64,000 nucleotides of DNA, taken from assembly GCA_036927565.1 (NCBI GenBank), contig JAYESD010000008.1:167176922-167240921 (forward strand), read 5' to 3'. The stretch's first letter is position 1. Every line of letters begins with the position of its first letter. The notes under the pieces are model-generated. The model did not search any database. It was given only the letters and a program-made list of their open reading frames with translations, and was not told where the DNA came from. The position numbers and the translations under genes were made by a program. Source of the stretch: Tuctoria greenei. Lineage: Eukaryota; Streptophyta; Magnoliopsida; Poales; Poaceae. Positions 32,906 through 45,733 of the stretch are shown here, piece after piece.

Positions 32906-33195
32906 CTTCCTTCAAAGGTTTTTGGAATGTCAGGTCGATGAAATGCGACCCTCCACCACTGATGACCACAAAGGGGACTCCATACCGGGGAAAGGTAACC
33001 TCACGGAACATCTTATTTGGTTTGTTGCATCAGCTGCTTGGTATTAAAGGGCTTCCAATACTTAGAAACAAAGTTCACTGCCACCTCTAGATGTATTCGC
33101 ACCCTTCCAATTTAGGGAACGGGCCCATGAAGTCAATCCCCCAGACATCAAAAATGTCAATATGCTTGCATATGCATATCTCTCGGCAGCAATAA
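32906..33195 (-). pseudogene. Gypsy integrase fragment (Athila/Tat-like)
   Basis: The minus strand reads HIDIFDVWGIDFMGPFPKLE, then EVAVNFVSK, then EVTFPRYGVPFVVISGGGSHF, which are integrase core motifs of the non-chromovirus gypsy lineages. The first catalytic Asp is in GIDFMG; the second has become Gly (ISGGGSHF instead of a DGG pattern). Stops interrupt it. It is a short orphan piece with no LTR. Confidence 0.75.
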
Positions 33196-33370
33196 AGAAT
33201 TAACTGTAAACAAAATAAATAAATTAATGCAATGGTCTGATTTCTGGATTTATTCTATATATCTTGGCATGCATGAATTTATGCCAGATATGAAAAATAT
33301 ATAGCATTATTGGTAGAAGTAATTTATAGAACCACTGGCCTAAGATACAAACTTGTAGTACATCCTTAAA
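33196..33370. other. Unassigned AT-rich segment
   Basis: I see no ORF, repeat or regulatory motif here. The recognisable similarity to copy A begins at 33371, but copy A starts at the window edge, so the duplication may include this stretch. Confidence 0.5.
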
Positions 33371-33944
33371 TGTCTGCCTTCAATTTTGTTGAGCAGCAAA
33401 TAATATCCCCCTCCTTACTCGGTTTCAAGATTATGGTAGTAGCAATTGATTATATTGTTGGAGATAGAGATGCCTAACTTTGGACCAAAGATTATGGTAG
33501 TAGCAATTGATTGTTAGAGATAGAGATGTGTGGAAGGAGGTGGCAGCTGTAAGTATGGCAGAAAATAATTTTGGATCTGTCTATTTGTTAGGTTCCTGAA
33601 ACTTGTAAAAATTTCAGGCACCCAGCCATTAGCAACTAATTACTTTCATTAAACACTAATTTTACAGTTGATTGACCCTTTATTCTATAGGTCAATCAAT
33701 CACAAATTTTCTTGTTTCATTATTTTACAATTAGCATAGTCCTTGCAATTACGAATTACAACTACAGATTAACAATTAAAAAATTTACACATCTTCTCCG
33801 GTTTTGGCGGGCCGCCGCCGCGCGCTTGGGCTCCACTACCGCCAGGCCGCGGGCTCTGTCGCTGCAGCATGCTCCTCCATTGCGCCGCGGGCTACGCTGC
33901 TGCCGAACGCTCATCCATCGCGCCGCAGGCACCGCCGCCGCCTC
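33371..33944. repeat. Host-derived flank, copy B of the duplication
   Basis: Nearly identical to 1-574. Here the pre-insertion site can be followed: the GC-rich end (33804-33944) continues after the solo LTR at 48353. The joined GC-rich sequence could be an exon of an undescribed host gene, but no domain is recognisable. Confidence 0.8.
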
Positions 33945-36900
33945 TGTCAGGACCCGCCTTCCGAGGGTCCACTTATACATCCCGTACCAATCCCTGGATT
34001 AGTAGTTGGTACGCACAACAGAATAGATTGAGATCCATACATCAATTATTTATTTATAATCAATATAAGTCTTACAAACATGATCTAAATTATATTGAAT
34101 GTGGTCGAAGATGACCACCAAAATAGACAAATCCTCAAAACAGCGGAGCAGAACGGCGCGCATGCCCAACAGGCAGACTTAGAAAGTAGGACTAGACCTA
34201 ATCGTCATCCTCACACGCTTTACCTTTTTTGTCTTCTGATAAACCACATATAAAGCAAGAGTGAGTACATAAGGTACTCCGCAAGCCCTAACACTACTCA
34301 AGGGGAGATGTTTCATGCATTGGGGCTTGTAGCAAGGAGAGTCCATACGACTTAGTTTTGCCGAAAAGCATTTTATGCAAGGTTCTCTTTGAAAAGAGTT
34401 TTGCAATAAGAGGGAGAAGTAGTTGAATCAGTATTATTATAATTGGTGGGCCCTAGGGGAGTTTTAGACCATCCCACCAGTTCTCTCATTTTTAGATGAG
34501 TCTTCGAGCGCATAGCCCTGACGACTCCGATCCGCATGCCAACACTTTCCCAAAACACGACAGCCTCGGCCACCCACACACACACTTCAAGGAGATGCAC
34601 TAATGCTAATCATAAGAAGGCCAGGGCATAGCGTGTCAAGACTGTGACAACAACTATCCGGATAGATTAAGACTCTGCAGAGTTTGTACACTTTATCCAC
34701 AGGCCATGCACACCTCGCAAGGGTATGACATGATGCTCATACCATCTTCCCCGAGTAACCGCACAATCACACCTCGGCCCGATGCAGGAGCTACTCGCGC
34801 ATTACCTACCCAGCCAGACAACAGACGACCCTTGGTCTCTGTGCCATTTCCTGGTCCACCGTGCCCTCCATAACTCTCCAGGTTTTCTCTTGTGGCGGTT
34901 ACCAGAAAGGTAGGGCGAGTCCTGCCCATACAGGTTCCGTGGTTGTACGAAATCACTATGTTGAGGTCAAATGAACCGATGCTTCTATTGGTGAGGCGGC
35001 TCCATCCATCCTTGGCAGAAGGACTAGTCCGGAACACACAACATCGAGCTAAACTGAAGTACTCAACATAAGGCAAGTCCGGAAAACATGGGCATCAAAC
35101 TATTACTGAAGCACTCAGCCGATCGGTGGGTTACACCGAATATACAGCCACAGTCGGTATACCTCTTTGGCAGCCCGCGGCATCCCATCACCATACCCGC
35201 CTCGACCACTCTCCCTCTTCACACACACAGTTCATTAATCACCTACCCATATCCTAACTCACACCACCAAACACCTTTTAACACATTTCACAATCATGTA
35301 TACAGTGTGTAGTGGTTCGCGATGCGAACATCGCAGAGGTTCCTAAGCATAGTACTAACAAGGAGGTGCTCACATCACCGCTATAGTACAGTGTTGAAGC
35401 TGTTAGGTTATCAAGGGGTTGTATTGTCAAGGTCAAGGAGGGGATTGCGATAACCACTGCTATTATCGTAACTGATACAATATCTTGTTTCAAGCCATTG
35501 ATAGTGAGTAACTATCATGTTACTGTTTGTCATGGCTAGTAGCTAACACCATTATTCAGTCATCAACATAGATCATGCTACCACATTTCTGTGGATAATA
35601 GCATAACAACATTTTAAAACAGTCACACAGTTATACAATCAAAATAGGCCAATAGGTGTAATTGCAAAACATAGGTGAAATATGATCAAGGAGTTAGAGC
35701 TTACCTTTACAGTCTTTGTCGTGTTCTTCACGATCCGGGTCTTGCATATCTCCTACGCGAACTCTCCGATTACTAAGTACATAGCTATGTCAATAAAACA
35801 TAAAATATAGATAAAGATTCCATAAATCAAAATAAAACCCCAATAAGTACAAATAATCATTCAATAACGCAGTTTCTAAGGTCCCTGAAAGGCTCATTGG
35901 AGGATACTTCATCCTAATGGTGGCTTATTTGGAAACATTACTATTTCTTTGGTCAACCAAATGGTCATTGGAAGGTTATGACGATTTTACCAATCTTCTA
36001 GTTATTTGCACGGTTTAAACATTATGATTAATTCACTAGTTTGTACTATAAATTAGTTATATTACGATCGACAGGTTAATCATGGCCTCTATGAGGCTTC
36101 TTTATAATTAGCCCATGTTGAGAATAGTATATTTACTAAAGTTCTATTAATGTAAGACTCACTTATTTTAGAAGCCAAGAATATGTTCTAATATTCTTGA
36201 GCCAACTCAATATTTTTAATAACGACTAGTGTATGAGTCATTAATTTATACCATTTCTTAACCAGTTATCTTCTTAATACGTTTTAAACGTCAAGAACAT
36301 ATTTTATAACTTATTTATATATAGTTATTAGGACTTTATGGAATTACTAGTGAAGATATTATCTTCTTTAGAGCTTGCATGTGAGTTTCTATTGTGTGAT
36401 AGCTCTCTAATTACTTTTCTTTAATGACACTAGTTAGTTCTTCATCCTATAATTTATTTTAGTCGACTACTATCCTAAAAGTCCTAATGTATATTCTTGG
36501 GAATATTTAGAAGGTCATTTGTGAAGAGACTAGTTAGAATCTTTTATCTGCATTTTTACTAATTATGAATGTCAATGTCATTTTCCTAAGAGAGCGATAA
36601 GTAATTCTATATCCACTAATTTATGTTAGCCAAATACTACTTAGCCAAATTATATTTGTAGGGATTTTAGCTAATTATTGGACCTATTATTTTATTCAGA
36701 GGTCATATGTCATGCTCTATAATTTTTAACTATTTAATTGTTTTGGGACTTCCATAATTATTTTACCATCCCGTAATTCAATTCAGCCAAATACCACTTG
36801 CATTATATGTTAAAAGACAATTAATCTTTTTAGAGAATTTTATATGATCATTTATGGAGAGATTATCATTCTTTTAGTCTAAACATGAATTACCTTAATT

Positions 36901-38780
36901 TTCCTAGTTAATTAAATGATTTATAGCATGTTATAGATATGTTTTTTTAACATAATTTTATTTTGCTACTATTCAGTGCTAGTATCCTCTAAATATCACA
37001 ATACTGTTTTATGAGATTTTCTAATATTTTTCCTACACTTGTAAATGGATTTTAAAATGTTTTGTGATCACAGACCGGGTGCACCTAGTATTTTAATGTG
37101 GAGCAGTGAGGCTGACAGGGGGCCTAGTGGTCAACGTGTGTACACCTGTGATGTGCCTTAGCTATTTGCATGACTTACCTAGCCTGACGAATGGGTCCCA
37201 GGCGCTAGTGAAGTGGCTGGGAATGGTGTCGTGCACTGTGGGCCAAGTCTACAGGTCGGTGGCTCTCCGGTCCACGTGAACCAAGTCCACATGAGGGAAA
37301 TCCAATGCACACCTGCTTAGGTGGCTGGTTGTCCCTGTGGTGGCGCTGACTGGGTGTGCCACTGTGATGAGGTGGCGCCTAGATGGCTGCCATTTGTGCG
37401 CCACGTGGGTGGCGAGCTCCCAGAACAGGGGAGGCGGGGGAGCGCTAGCTAGAGGAGCTCGTCGGTGGCGGCTTTGCGCGATCTTCCTTCCAACAGATAT
37501 ATCGGGTGCACGTTCATAGGAATGGGGATTCTCTCAGTAGCCTTGGCAAGGCCGGAAAGGCACCCACGACGGCCAGCGGTTAGCCGTCATGGCGAGTTGG
37601 GGCGGCGCTCGGTGAAGGATGCTTTGATGCGGGTTTTTGAGGAGGAAAATTCACAGAGATGTGCGCGAGGGTGCGAGGAATACGTCTGGTGGCTTGGGCG
37701 GGCATAGGTGGCACCAACGGCGGCCGGCGGCGGGCTGTTGCGGCCGCGAGCGATGTCGCGCCGTCGATCTACGCTCCCTTGCTATAATGCAATGGGGTGG
37801 CTTGGTGGCTACATGTTCCAATGTGTGGGTAATCTCCTGGTGAGCTCGGTTGGTCGGAGCGGCATCCGTGACGGTCGGCAACAGCGCACGGTGGAGGGAG
37901 GCGTTGAAGCCCGGGGAAACTCGCATGCATTTGCTATAACGATGGGGTAAGTGATCAAGGGCGTGTTCTAGGTTGTGGATAGCGTGCCTCTGCACTTGGA
38001 CATGTTGGGGCGACGCCCACGGTGGTCGTCGATGCGCCCTGGCGGCGAGCGGCGGTGATGCATGGCAAGGCAGGTGTGCGTGCGTTTCCTAGTGGCCTGG
38101 TGTTGCCTAACACATACATCGACGATCTAAGAATGCGTCAGAGCACTCGGTCGGGTCGTGGTACGCCCCACGACGGTCGACGACGGGAGAGTGCGGCGGT
38201 GCGGCTAGGGTTGACCCCATGTTCATGATAGGGAGGACTAACCCACGAAAGAACACGTGTTCTAGCTTGCATACAGGATGAGGAAGCTACAACAGAAGTT
38301 AATTGGAAAATGGACACTCACCTGTGCGGGAATGGCCTCGACAGTCGGCGGCGAGGGAGAAATGGGGAGCGGCAAAACTCCGCTCAGTGAAGGCCGTTCG
38401 AGCCTGGTGGGTGCGCGGTGGGAGTGATATTAAAGGTGCGTGTGCGAATGGAGCAGAGGGAGTGCGGCTGGTGCGGGGAGGCAGCCTTGGCGCGCCTTTT
38501 CGACGTGCTGGCGGGCGACGCAGCTGGCAGGGGCGCCAAGTCGTGGCGGCAATGATGTGCGTCGAAGGTCGGTTCCTGGCGTGCAGCGATGGAGTTAATG
38601 GTATGACGGAGTGGCTGAGCACGAGCGGCGACAGGACTGTTGGACAGAGGCGGTTCAGAGGGGCAACGCAGCTGCCCTCGTTACCTTGGCGCGCCCGTTT
38701 CCTCACAGCTGTGATGGCCTGACAGAGGCGGAACGTAGGAGGGAACAGGGCAGCAACGTGATCATGGCACCTCGAGGTGG

Positions 38781-41571
38781 TGTAATACCCTAAATTTTCG
38801 CATCATGCATTGCATACATGATCATACATTAAATATTAGTAGGATAAAAAAAGAAGAAAAAGAAAATAATAATTATAGCCTAAAACTTGTAATAGAAAAT
38901 ATATATAAAAAATAATATAAAAATATATAAATAATAATATATAATAACAGTATATAATAAAAGAAAGAGAAAAAAAGAAAAAAAAGGGTCAACCCGCCGC
39001 TGGCCAGGCCGAGCGGCCCAGCCAGCGAGCTCCCGCCTGGCGCGACCGCGCCCCGGCCTTCCCGCGCGTGCCCCAGCCCCGCCCGCTCGGCCCCGCCTCC
39101 CACGCACCCCGCCGACCGCGCGGCGCCCCGCTGCCTCGCCCGCCCATGCCCGACGCGGTCCCGCACGGGCCCCACCCCGCCGACTCCCGCCCCACGCCTG
39201 CTCGGCCGCCCGCACGCCTTACCCCGCCGCCGCGCTCCCGCGTTGACCGCGCCCCTCCCGCGCTGCCCCGCTGGCCCCGCCGCCTGACGCCCGCACGCAC
39301 CTCCCGGCCGACCCCATCCCACGTGACCGAGCCCCGCACGCGCCGCCGCGACCTGGCCCCACCCCGCGAGCAGCCCCGCCCGACCGCCCGGTCGACCGCG
39401 CGATTCCCGTGCTCTAGCGCCGGCCCTAGCGCGATGCCGCTCGCCCTAGCCGCCGCCTATAAAAGGACCATAGGGCTTCGTAATTCCCAGCGCCCAGAGC
39501 CCTAGCGCCGCCAGGAAAAAAAGAAACCAGAGCACCAGAGGCTGCACCGCCAGGGGAAGAAAAGGAAGAAAAAAAGAGGGGAAGAAGAGGAAGACAAAAA
39601 GGAGGGTGCCACCGTCCGCCGGAGATCGTCGTCGCCATCGCGTCGCTGTCGTCGCGCCGCCGGAGGACCCTTGTTCCATCCACTTTGTCTACGCGTCGCC
39701 ATCATTTCGGGATCGTCAAGCCGTCACATCTACGGTAGGCCATGTTCCCGATGCGAATTTTAGCGGCCATATTGAATCTAATAGACGTAAATTGATCGTA
39801 GTTGCGTCGTCTTTTTATTTTCAGCAGCATTAATCCACTCTAAAAACCCCGTAAACTCATATGAACGAGTATGAACTAGTTGCATCTAATTAATAAAGAA
39901 CCGTAGTTAATTAATTATTGAATTGTGCATGCATGCATATCATTGCATGTTGATTATTTTGTGTGCATCATGTTGATTTGTATGTATATTCTTGTATGTA
40001 TTATCACGAGTAGAGGGAAGTGCTCAAGAGATCGTATACGAGGATTTTCAGAATCAAGATTTCGAAGCGCTTGAGCAACCCTATCTGCCGGAGCAAGGCA
40101 AGTGTCCTTGAAGCATATTGATCCTGTTTTTAAAATAAATGTTTTGTTTGCAAACTGCATGCTTGTGTCAATTTGATGGGAATCCTATAGTAGGAAGTTT
40201 ACTAGATTTGTTTAACCACCTTTGTCACCTGGAATATATGGTAGAGAGTCGGGAAGGGCTTTTTTACCTTTTTGCTTCGCTTAATTAATTGGGATGGCAA
40301 ACAACACTACACATTTAATTATGCATCAATGATATTCTGGTTAATGTGAACTGGTCAATACGATGGGTGATCTAAGCAAGCCTGGTATGTGGATGGGTTG
40401 GATGTTATGGTGATTTGCTTGCTTTAGATCTAAGGACCGGTTCATGCGAGAATAGGTCAGGACTACAGTGCCACCACGAGGCCAAGTATGGGTGCGGCGT
40501 AGCTGATTAATTAGGGCTTTGCTAGTGCTGTTTGGACCATTGTGGATGCTCGGGGAAGGGGTAGTCGGATTGGGTTTGTTGAGGACTGGTGGGACTACCC
40601 TGGGATCCGAATGGCTCAAGAGGGGGCCCTTGGTTGAAGATGTGCTCAGTTGGAGACATCGCCACCGGTGAAACCTCAGTGGGATCTGAATAGACTAGTA
40701 ATCCCTTTGTAAAGGCTATTTTGTGATCTCTTGTTCATACACCAAAGGAAGTGTAATTGGCATGAGGGAGATTCTTTAGTCACTGACTGGTGATGAAATC
40801 ACAAACACGTGGGTAAAGTGGTACAAACTCTGCAGAGTCTATTAAAACTATCATGATAGTCGTGCTCCCGGTTATGAGCGCCTATGACCTACATGATTAG
40901 AGGGAAATTGGGATTTGGGATGGTTATTGTTTGGTAATGGTTATGGTTGATATTATGGTTATGGTTATGGTTATGGGATGGAATTATGGTTTATGACATT
41001 GATTATGGTTATTAGTAATGGTGATTTATGGACTGGTATTATTACGGTATTACTCGTGATTATGATGAGATTACTTCACATAAATATGATTCATTGCTTT
41101 TCCAAATGTTTTACTGTACTTTTCAGCACTTTGCCATTATTATTGTCGCCATTTGAATCAACCACATGTCATACTTTCCACACTTGCTGAGTACGACATG
41201 TACTCACTCTTGCAATCCCCCCAATAGTTGCAGGTCAGAATTGTGAGTTTAATGGCGATAATGCGGAGTTCTAGGCCGTGTCTACCGTCAGCTTTGCCTG
41301 TGGTGTTGCATGGAGCTGCGCTATCCCTTTTGCTTAGTTTGCTTAGTTGCTTAATTAGTTTATTTCCGTTGCATTAGTTGAACTTGTCATTAATATTCAT
41401 TAGAGCTTGTATTCGAGGATAATATGGTTTGTGTAATAAAATTTGATAATTAATCTTGTTCTGTGGTAATTTTCTGTATACTCTTTTGTGATTGCACTCG
41501 TGTATGTGTGTTGAACATCCTGGGCACACATATGCGTTAGCTTGGTTCATTTTTCGGAACCGGGCGTCACA
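38781..41571 (+). repeat. Gypsy 2 5' LTR (2791 bp)
   Basis: It opens with about 200 bp of A/T-rich sequence, then a very GC-rich block (38995-39450) before the TATA box. From about 40090 it is homologous to the gypsy 1 LTR; before that it is not. Short ORFs in the GC block are not supported as genes. Confidence 0.92.
39458..39465 (+). promoter_or_regulatory. TATA box of gypsy 2 5' LTR
   Basis: TATAAAAG follows the GC-rich U3 block and precedes a purine-rich leader. The whole region, including this box, is deleted from the 3' LTR. Confidence 0.7.
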
Positions 41572-41574
41572 GAT

Positions 41575-41587
41575 TGGTATCAGAGCC
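41575..41587 (+). other. Primer-binding site of gypsy 2
   Basis: TGGTATCAGAGCC, three bases after the 5' LTR, complements initiator methionine tRNA. Confidence 0.92.
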
Positions 41588-41843
41588 ACATGTTGACCGT
41601 AGGACGCAACCTAGATAGAATGGACACTTTAGAGCACATAGGAGCACTCAGGAATCGATGTGTTTTTGCTTAAGTGTGCTGTTTGCTATATATATTGTTT
41701 GCTTGTGTGCTTAATAGAGGATTTTGGGATGCTTTAGCATTGCCATGTCCACCTAGGCTAGTATAGCTAGTTGGTTAGCTTCATATCCCTTGATGCATAT
41801 AGTTGGGGACGTTTTCTAATTCTTACTTATTGCTTTCCTTCAG

Positions 41844-43265
41844 ATGGTGAGGACTCGCAACCAGAGGGATGGCAATGATGAGGAGGAGAACCATGGAGTA
41901 CCTCAGAACAACGTTGGACAAGGATCTACTCAGGGAGCTATCAACATCGAGAAGCTATTGGCCATGCAAAACCAGCTCATGCAGACCATGATACAGACTA
42001 TGAGACAGCTGCAGGCTGGCAATATCAACAATCAGCTACACATGCCTCCACCACCACCCCCGCCTCCTCATAACCGATTGGGAGAGTTTATGAGGACTAG
42101 GCCGCCAACCTTTGCTCAAGCTGTTGACCCTATGGATGCTGATGATTGGCTCAAGTCCGTGGAGAAGAAACTTGCTATTGTCCAATGCAGTGACCGAGAG
42201 AAGGTCCTATTTGCTTCTCATCAACTAGTTGGAGCAGCTGCGGATTGGTGGGATGCTTATTGCAATGCTCATGAGAATCAAGAGAGGATCACTTGGGCAG
42301 AATTCAAGGAGAGTTTCCGTTCTCATTACGTGCCGGAAGGTGTTATGATCTTGAAGAGGCAAGAATTTGAGAACTTAAGGCAAGGAAGATCAAGCATGAG
42401 TGAATATATCAATAAATTCACTCAACTCTCAAGGTATGCGTCTGAGGATGTTAGTTGGGACAGCGGGAAGCAATACTTGTTCATGAGAGGCTTGAACAAT
42501 GAGATCCAAGTGCAATTGCTCAATTGCGATTATGCCAATTTTCAGAAGCTTGTGGACAAAGCAATTGTGGTTGAGAACAAGATCCGTGAGATGGAGCAAG
42601 AAATCAAGAGGAAGGCGCCATATCAAGGACAGCAACAAGGAAGTAATGTGCGCCCTCGCCTTTCACCACCCAATACACCTCATTACAGCTCCTCTATTCC
42701 TGCTCAGCGCCCTGGTTATGCACCACGCCCAACTCAGTTTGTGCAGCAACGCCCTATTATGCAAACACCTAGGCCTCCGATGCCTTATGCACCTCGTGCT
42801 GATTTTCCTGGAGCCAATGTTCAAAACCAAGCTCGTCCCAACAATTTTGGTGGGGTTAAGAAGTGTTATACTTGTGGAGAAGCTGGACACTTTGTGCATC
42901 AATGTCCTAAGTCAGGCCTTGGTCAAGGAAGCAATGCGCCGAGGCAAAACCCAAGACCTAATGGAGGACAGCCACAAGGAAGCCGTGGACAGCAGAATTT
43001 TGCTCGTGGCAACGTGAACCATGTCTCTACGGAGGATGCTCAACAAGCTGATGACGTGGTCATTGGTATGTTTCTCGCCAACTCCAACCCCGCGACTATG
43101 TTATTTGATTCTGGAGCATCGCATTCATTCATTGCATCGAAGTATGTTGCCAAGTATAGTTTGCCTATCTCTCATATGAAGTTTACTCTGTTGGTTAAGT
43201 CTCCTGGAGGAGAGATGAGGACAAATATAGTATGTCCAAAAGTAAGCCTTAGAATAAGGGGGTAG
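41844..43265 (+). CDS. Gypsy 2 Gag-protease (473 aa, open)
   Basis: It starts MVRTRNQRDGNDEEENHG. A proline run near residue 70 is followed by the gag domain (residues about 100-245, LVGAAADWWDAY), a Gln/Pro-rich basic segment, an intact knuckle CYTCGEAGHFVHQC near residue 340, and the protease active site LFDSGASHSFI near residue 420. In this family gag and pol form one polyprotein. Here the frame ends SLRIRG* because a run of six G found in gypsy 1 is five G (43258-43262), so the protease C-terminus and RT are lost. Gag itself is complete. Confidence 0.9.
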   Translation: MVRTRNQRDGNDEEENHGVPQNNVGQGSTQGAINIEKLLAMQNQLMQTMIQTMRQLQAGNINNQLHMPPPPPPPPHNRLGEFMRTRPPTFAQAVDPMDADDWLKSVEKKLAIVQCSDREKVLFASHQLVGAAADWWDAYCNAHENQERITWAEFKESFRSHYVPEGVMILKRQEFENLRQGRSSMSEYINKFTQLSRYASEDVSWDSGKQYLFMRGLNNEIQVQLLNCDYANFQKLVDKAIVVENKIREMEQEIKRKAPYQGQQQGSNVRPRLSPPNTPHYSSSIPAQRPGYAPRPTQFVQQRPIMQTPRPPMPYAPRADFPGANVQNQARPNNFGGVKKCYTCGEAGHFVHQCPKSGLGQGSNAPRQNPRPNGGQPQGSRGQQNFARGNVNHVSTEDAQQADDVVIGMFLANSNPATMLFDSGASHSFIASKYVAKYSLPISHMKFTLLVKSPGGEMRTNIVCPKVSLRIRG

Positions 43266-44605
43266 ACTTCTCCACCAACCTCATTGTTTTAGATTCCCAA
43301 GGACTGGACATTATACTTGGTATGGACTAGTTGAGGAAGCACAATAGAGTTATTGAGTGTGCCACGAAGACGGTGAAGTTGACCAATGAAGAAGGGATCA
43401 CCGTAGAATTTGAAGCATCTCAAACCGCACCGAAGCAGTTAGAGTTGAATCATATGGACGGTGCCGCAATTGAGGAGATTCCGGTGGTGTGTGAATTTTT
43501 GGATGTGTTTCCGGACGAGTTGCCAGGTATGCCACCTGATCGAGACATTGAGTTTGTTATTGATTTAATACCTGGAACTGCACCTATAGCTAAGAGGTCA
43601 TATAGGATGCCTCCTATGGAATTAGCAGAGCTCAAGAAGCAGATTCAAGAACAACTAGAGAAAGGTTTTATTCGCCCTAGCTCTTCACCTTGGGGAGCGC
43701 CCGTTCTATTGGTGGACAAGAAGGATGGATACCAAAGGATGTGCGTGGATAACCGAGCTCTCAACGAGGTAACAATCAAGAACAAGTACACCTTGCCCCG
43801 TATAGAGGATTTGTTTGATCAGATGAAGGGTGCCTGTATCTTCTCCAATATCGACTTGCGGTCAGGATACTTCCAAATGAAGATTAGACCATCAGATATA
43901 CCCAAGATAGCATTTCAGACACGATATGGATCTTATGAGTACACCGTCATGTCATTTGGATTGACGAACGCGCCTGCGTACTTTATGTATCTCATGAATA
44001 AGGTCTTCATGTAATATCTGGATAAGTTTGTCGTGGTGTTCATTGATGATATTATGATCTACTCAAAGGATGAGAAGGAACATAAGGAACACTTGAGGCT
44101 TACGTTGCAGAAATTGAGAGAGCATCAATTGTATGCCAAGTTCAATAAGTGTCAGTTTTGGTTGAAAGAGGTGCCATTTTTGGGTCATATCATCTCAGAA
44201 GGAGGAGTATCGGTTGACCCCAGAAAAGTGAGAGACGTGTTGAAGTGGGAACCGCCGCAAAACGTAAAGGAAATAAGGATTTTTCTTGGAATGGCTGGAT
44301 ATTACCGTTGATTCATCAAGGACTTTTCCAAGATAGCCAAGCCCATGACGGAATTGCTAATGAAGGGAAGGCTTTCCAATGGACTCAAGCTTGTCAAGAG
44401 AGTTTTGAGGAGTTGAAGAAGAGGTTGACAACAGCCCCAATTTTAGTATTACCGGATGTAAGCAAGAGTTTCGATATTTATTGTGACGCATCAAGACAAG
44501 GACTCGGATGCGTGCTTATGCAAGAAGGTCAAGTGGTCGCCTATGCGTCAAGACAATTGAAGAAACATGAGCAGAATTATCCTACACATGATTTAGAACT
44601 TGCAG
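43266..44605 (+). pseudogene. Gypsy 2 reverse transcriptase and RNase H (broken)
   Basis: RT motifs are EKGFIRPSSSPWGAPVLLVD, SNIDLRSGYFQMKIRP and FIDDIMIYSK; RNase H has FDIYCDASRQGLGCVLMQEG. The breaks are TAG for Trp (GMD*LRKHN, 43328-43330), TAA for Glu (44012-44014), TGA for Arg near 44309, and a one-base deletion near 44367. RNase H is cut after HDLELAA, where a deletion joins it to integrase. Confidence 0.88.
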
Positions 44606-45733
44606 CCATTAAAGATTCCGGAGTGGAAGTGGGAAGAGATTGGTATGGACTTTATAGTTGGATTACCACGTACACAGTCCGGATATGACTCGATTTGGGT
44701 AATCGTGGATCGGTTGACAAAATCAGCTCACTTCATCCCTGTCAAGACCACATATACCACCGCGAAGCTAGCAGAATTGTATATGGAGCATATTGTGTGT
44801 CGACACGGAGTACCGAAGAAGATAGTCTCGGATAGAGGTTCTCAGTTTACCTCCAGATTTTGGCAGAAATTGCATGAAGCAATGGGAACAAGGTTGAACT
44901 TCAGTTCGGCGTATCACCCTCAAACAGATGGACAAACCGAGAGGACCAACCAAATTTTGGAAGACATGTTAAGATCTTGTGCATTAAAGCATGGGAAAAG
45001 TTGGGATAAAAGTTTGTCGTATGCTGAATTCTCGTACAACAATAGCTACCAAGCAAGTCTGAAAATGTCACCCTACGACGCATTATACGGAAGGAAGTGT
45101 AGGACTCCCTTGTTTTGGAATGAAACCGGAGAGAATCAAGTGTTTGGTCCCGACGTGTTACAAGATGCTGAAAGGCAAGTCCAAATAATATGGGAAAACT
45201 TAAAGGTTGCCCAGTCTTGACAGAAAGGTTATGCTGATAATAGGCGAAGGAGTTTGACTTTTGAAGTTGGAGATTTTGTATACCTCAAAGTGTCACCTAT
45301 CAGAGGTCAGCGACGGTTTAACATCAAAGGAAAACTGGCACCATGTTACATCGGACCGTTCAAGATTCTGGACAAGCGAGGAGAGGTAGCTTAACGACTT
45401 GAGCTGCCGGCGTATCTCTCCGATGTACACGACGTGTTTCACGTGTCTCAACTCAAGAAGTGTCTCAGGGTACCGGAAGAACAAGTGCTGATGGACGAAT
45501 TAGAACTTCAAGAGGATTTGTCCTATGTCGAGCAACCTATCAAGATCTTGGACGTAAAGGAAAGAGTCACAAGAAATAAGAGGATCCGTTGGTGCAAAGT
45601 GCAATGGAAACACCATACGGAAGCCGAAGCTACATGGGAACGTGAAGAAGACCTGAAGGCAGAATTCCCGCATCTTTTCTCCACGCTGTCGAATCTCGAG
45701 GGCGAGATTCACTTTAACGGGGTAGGTTTGTAA
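44606..45733 (+). pseudogene. Gypsy 2 integrase and chromodomain (N-terminally deleted)
   Basis: The catalytic triad is visible: MDFIVGLPRTQSGYD, KIVSDRGSQFTSRFW and TNQILEDML. A TGA replaces Arg at about 45218 and a TAA lies near 45392. The C-terminal GPY-type region and a complete chromodomain (IKILDVKERVTRNKRIRWCK, then EAEATWEREEDLKAEFPHLF) follow. The zinc finger that should precede the core is missing, along with the end of RNase H (about 690 bp relative to gypsy 1). The stop codon TAA at 45731-45733 lies inside the first five bases of the 3' LTR. Confidence 0.88.

Noticed and set aside
1..37636. Reading 1-4254 and 33371-37636 as the two LTRs of one giant element
   Set aside because: The repeats include host flank outside the LTR terminus, the right copy continues about 2 kb further as the same LTR, and the gcctc duplications flank the right copy alone.
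38303..38722. 100-140 codon ORFs on both strands in the GC-rich part of the solo LTR
   Set aside because: They are mirror ORFs on opposite strands of GC-rich sequence with no domain.
38873..39705. Arg/Ala/Gly-rich ORFs around the gypsy 2 promoter
   Set aside because: They arise from the GC-rich U3 and purine-rich leader, and are removed entirely in the 3' LTR.
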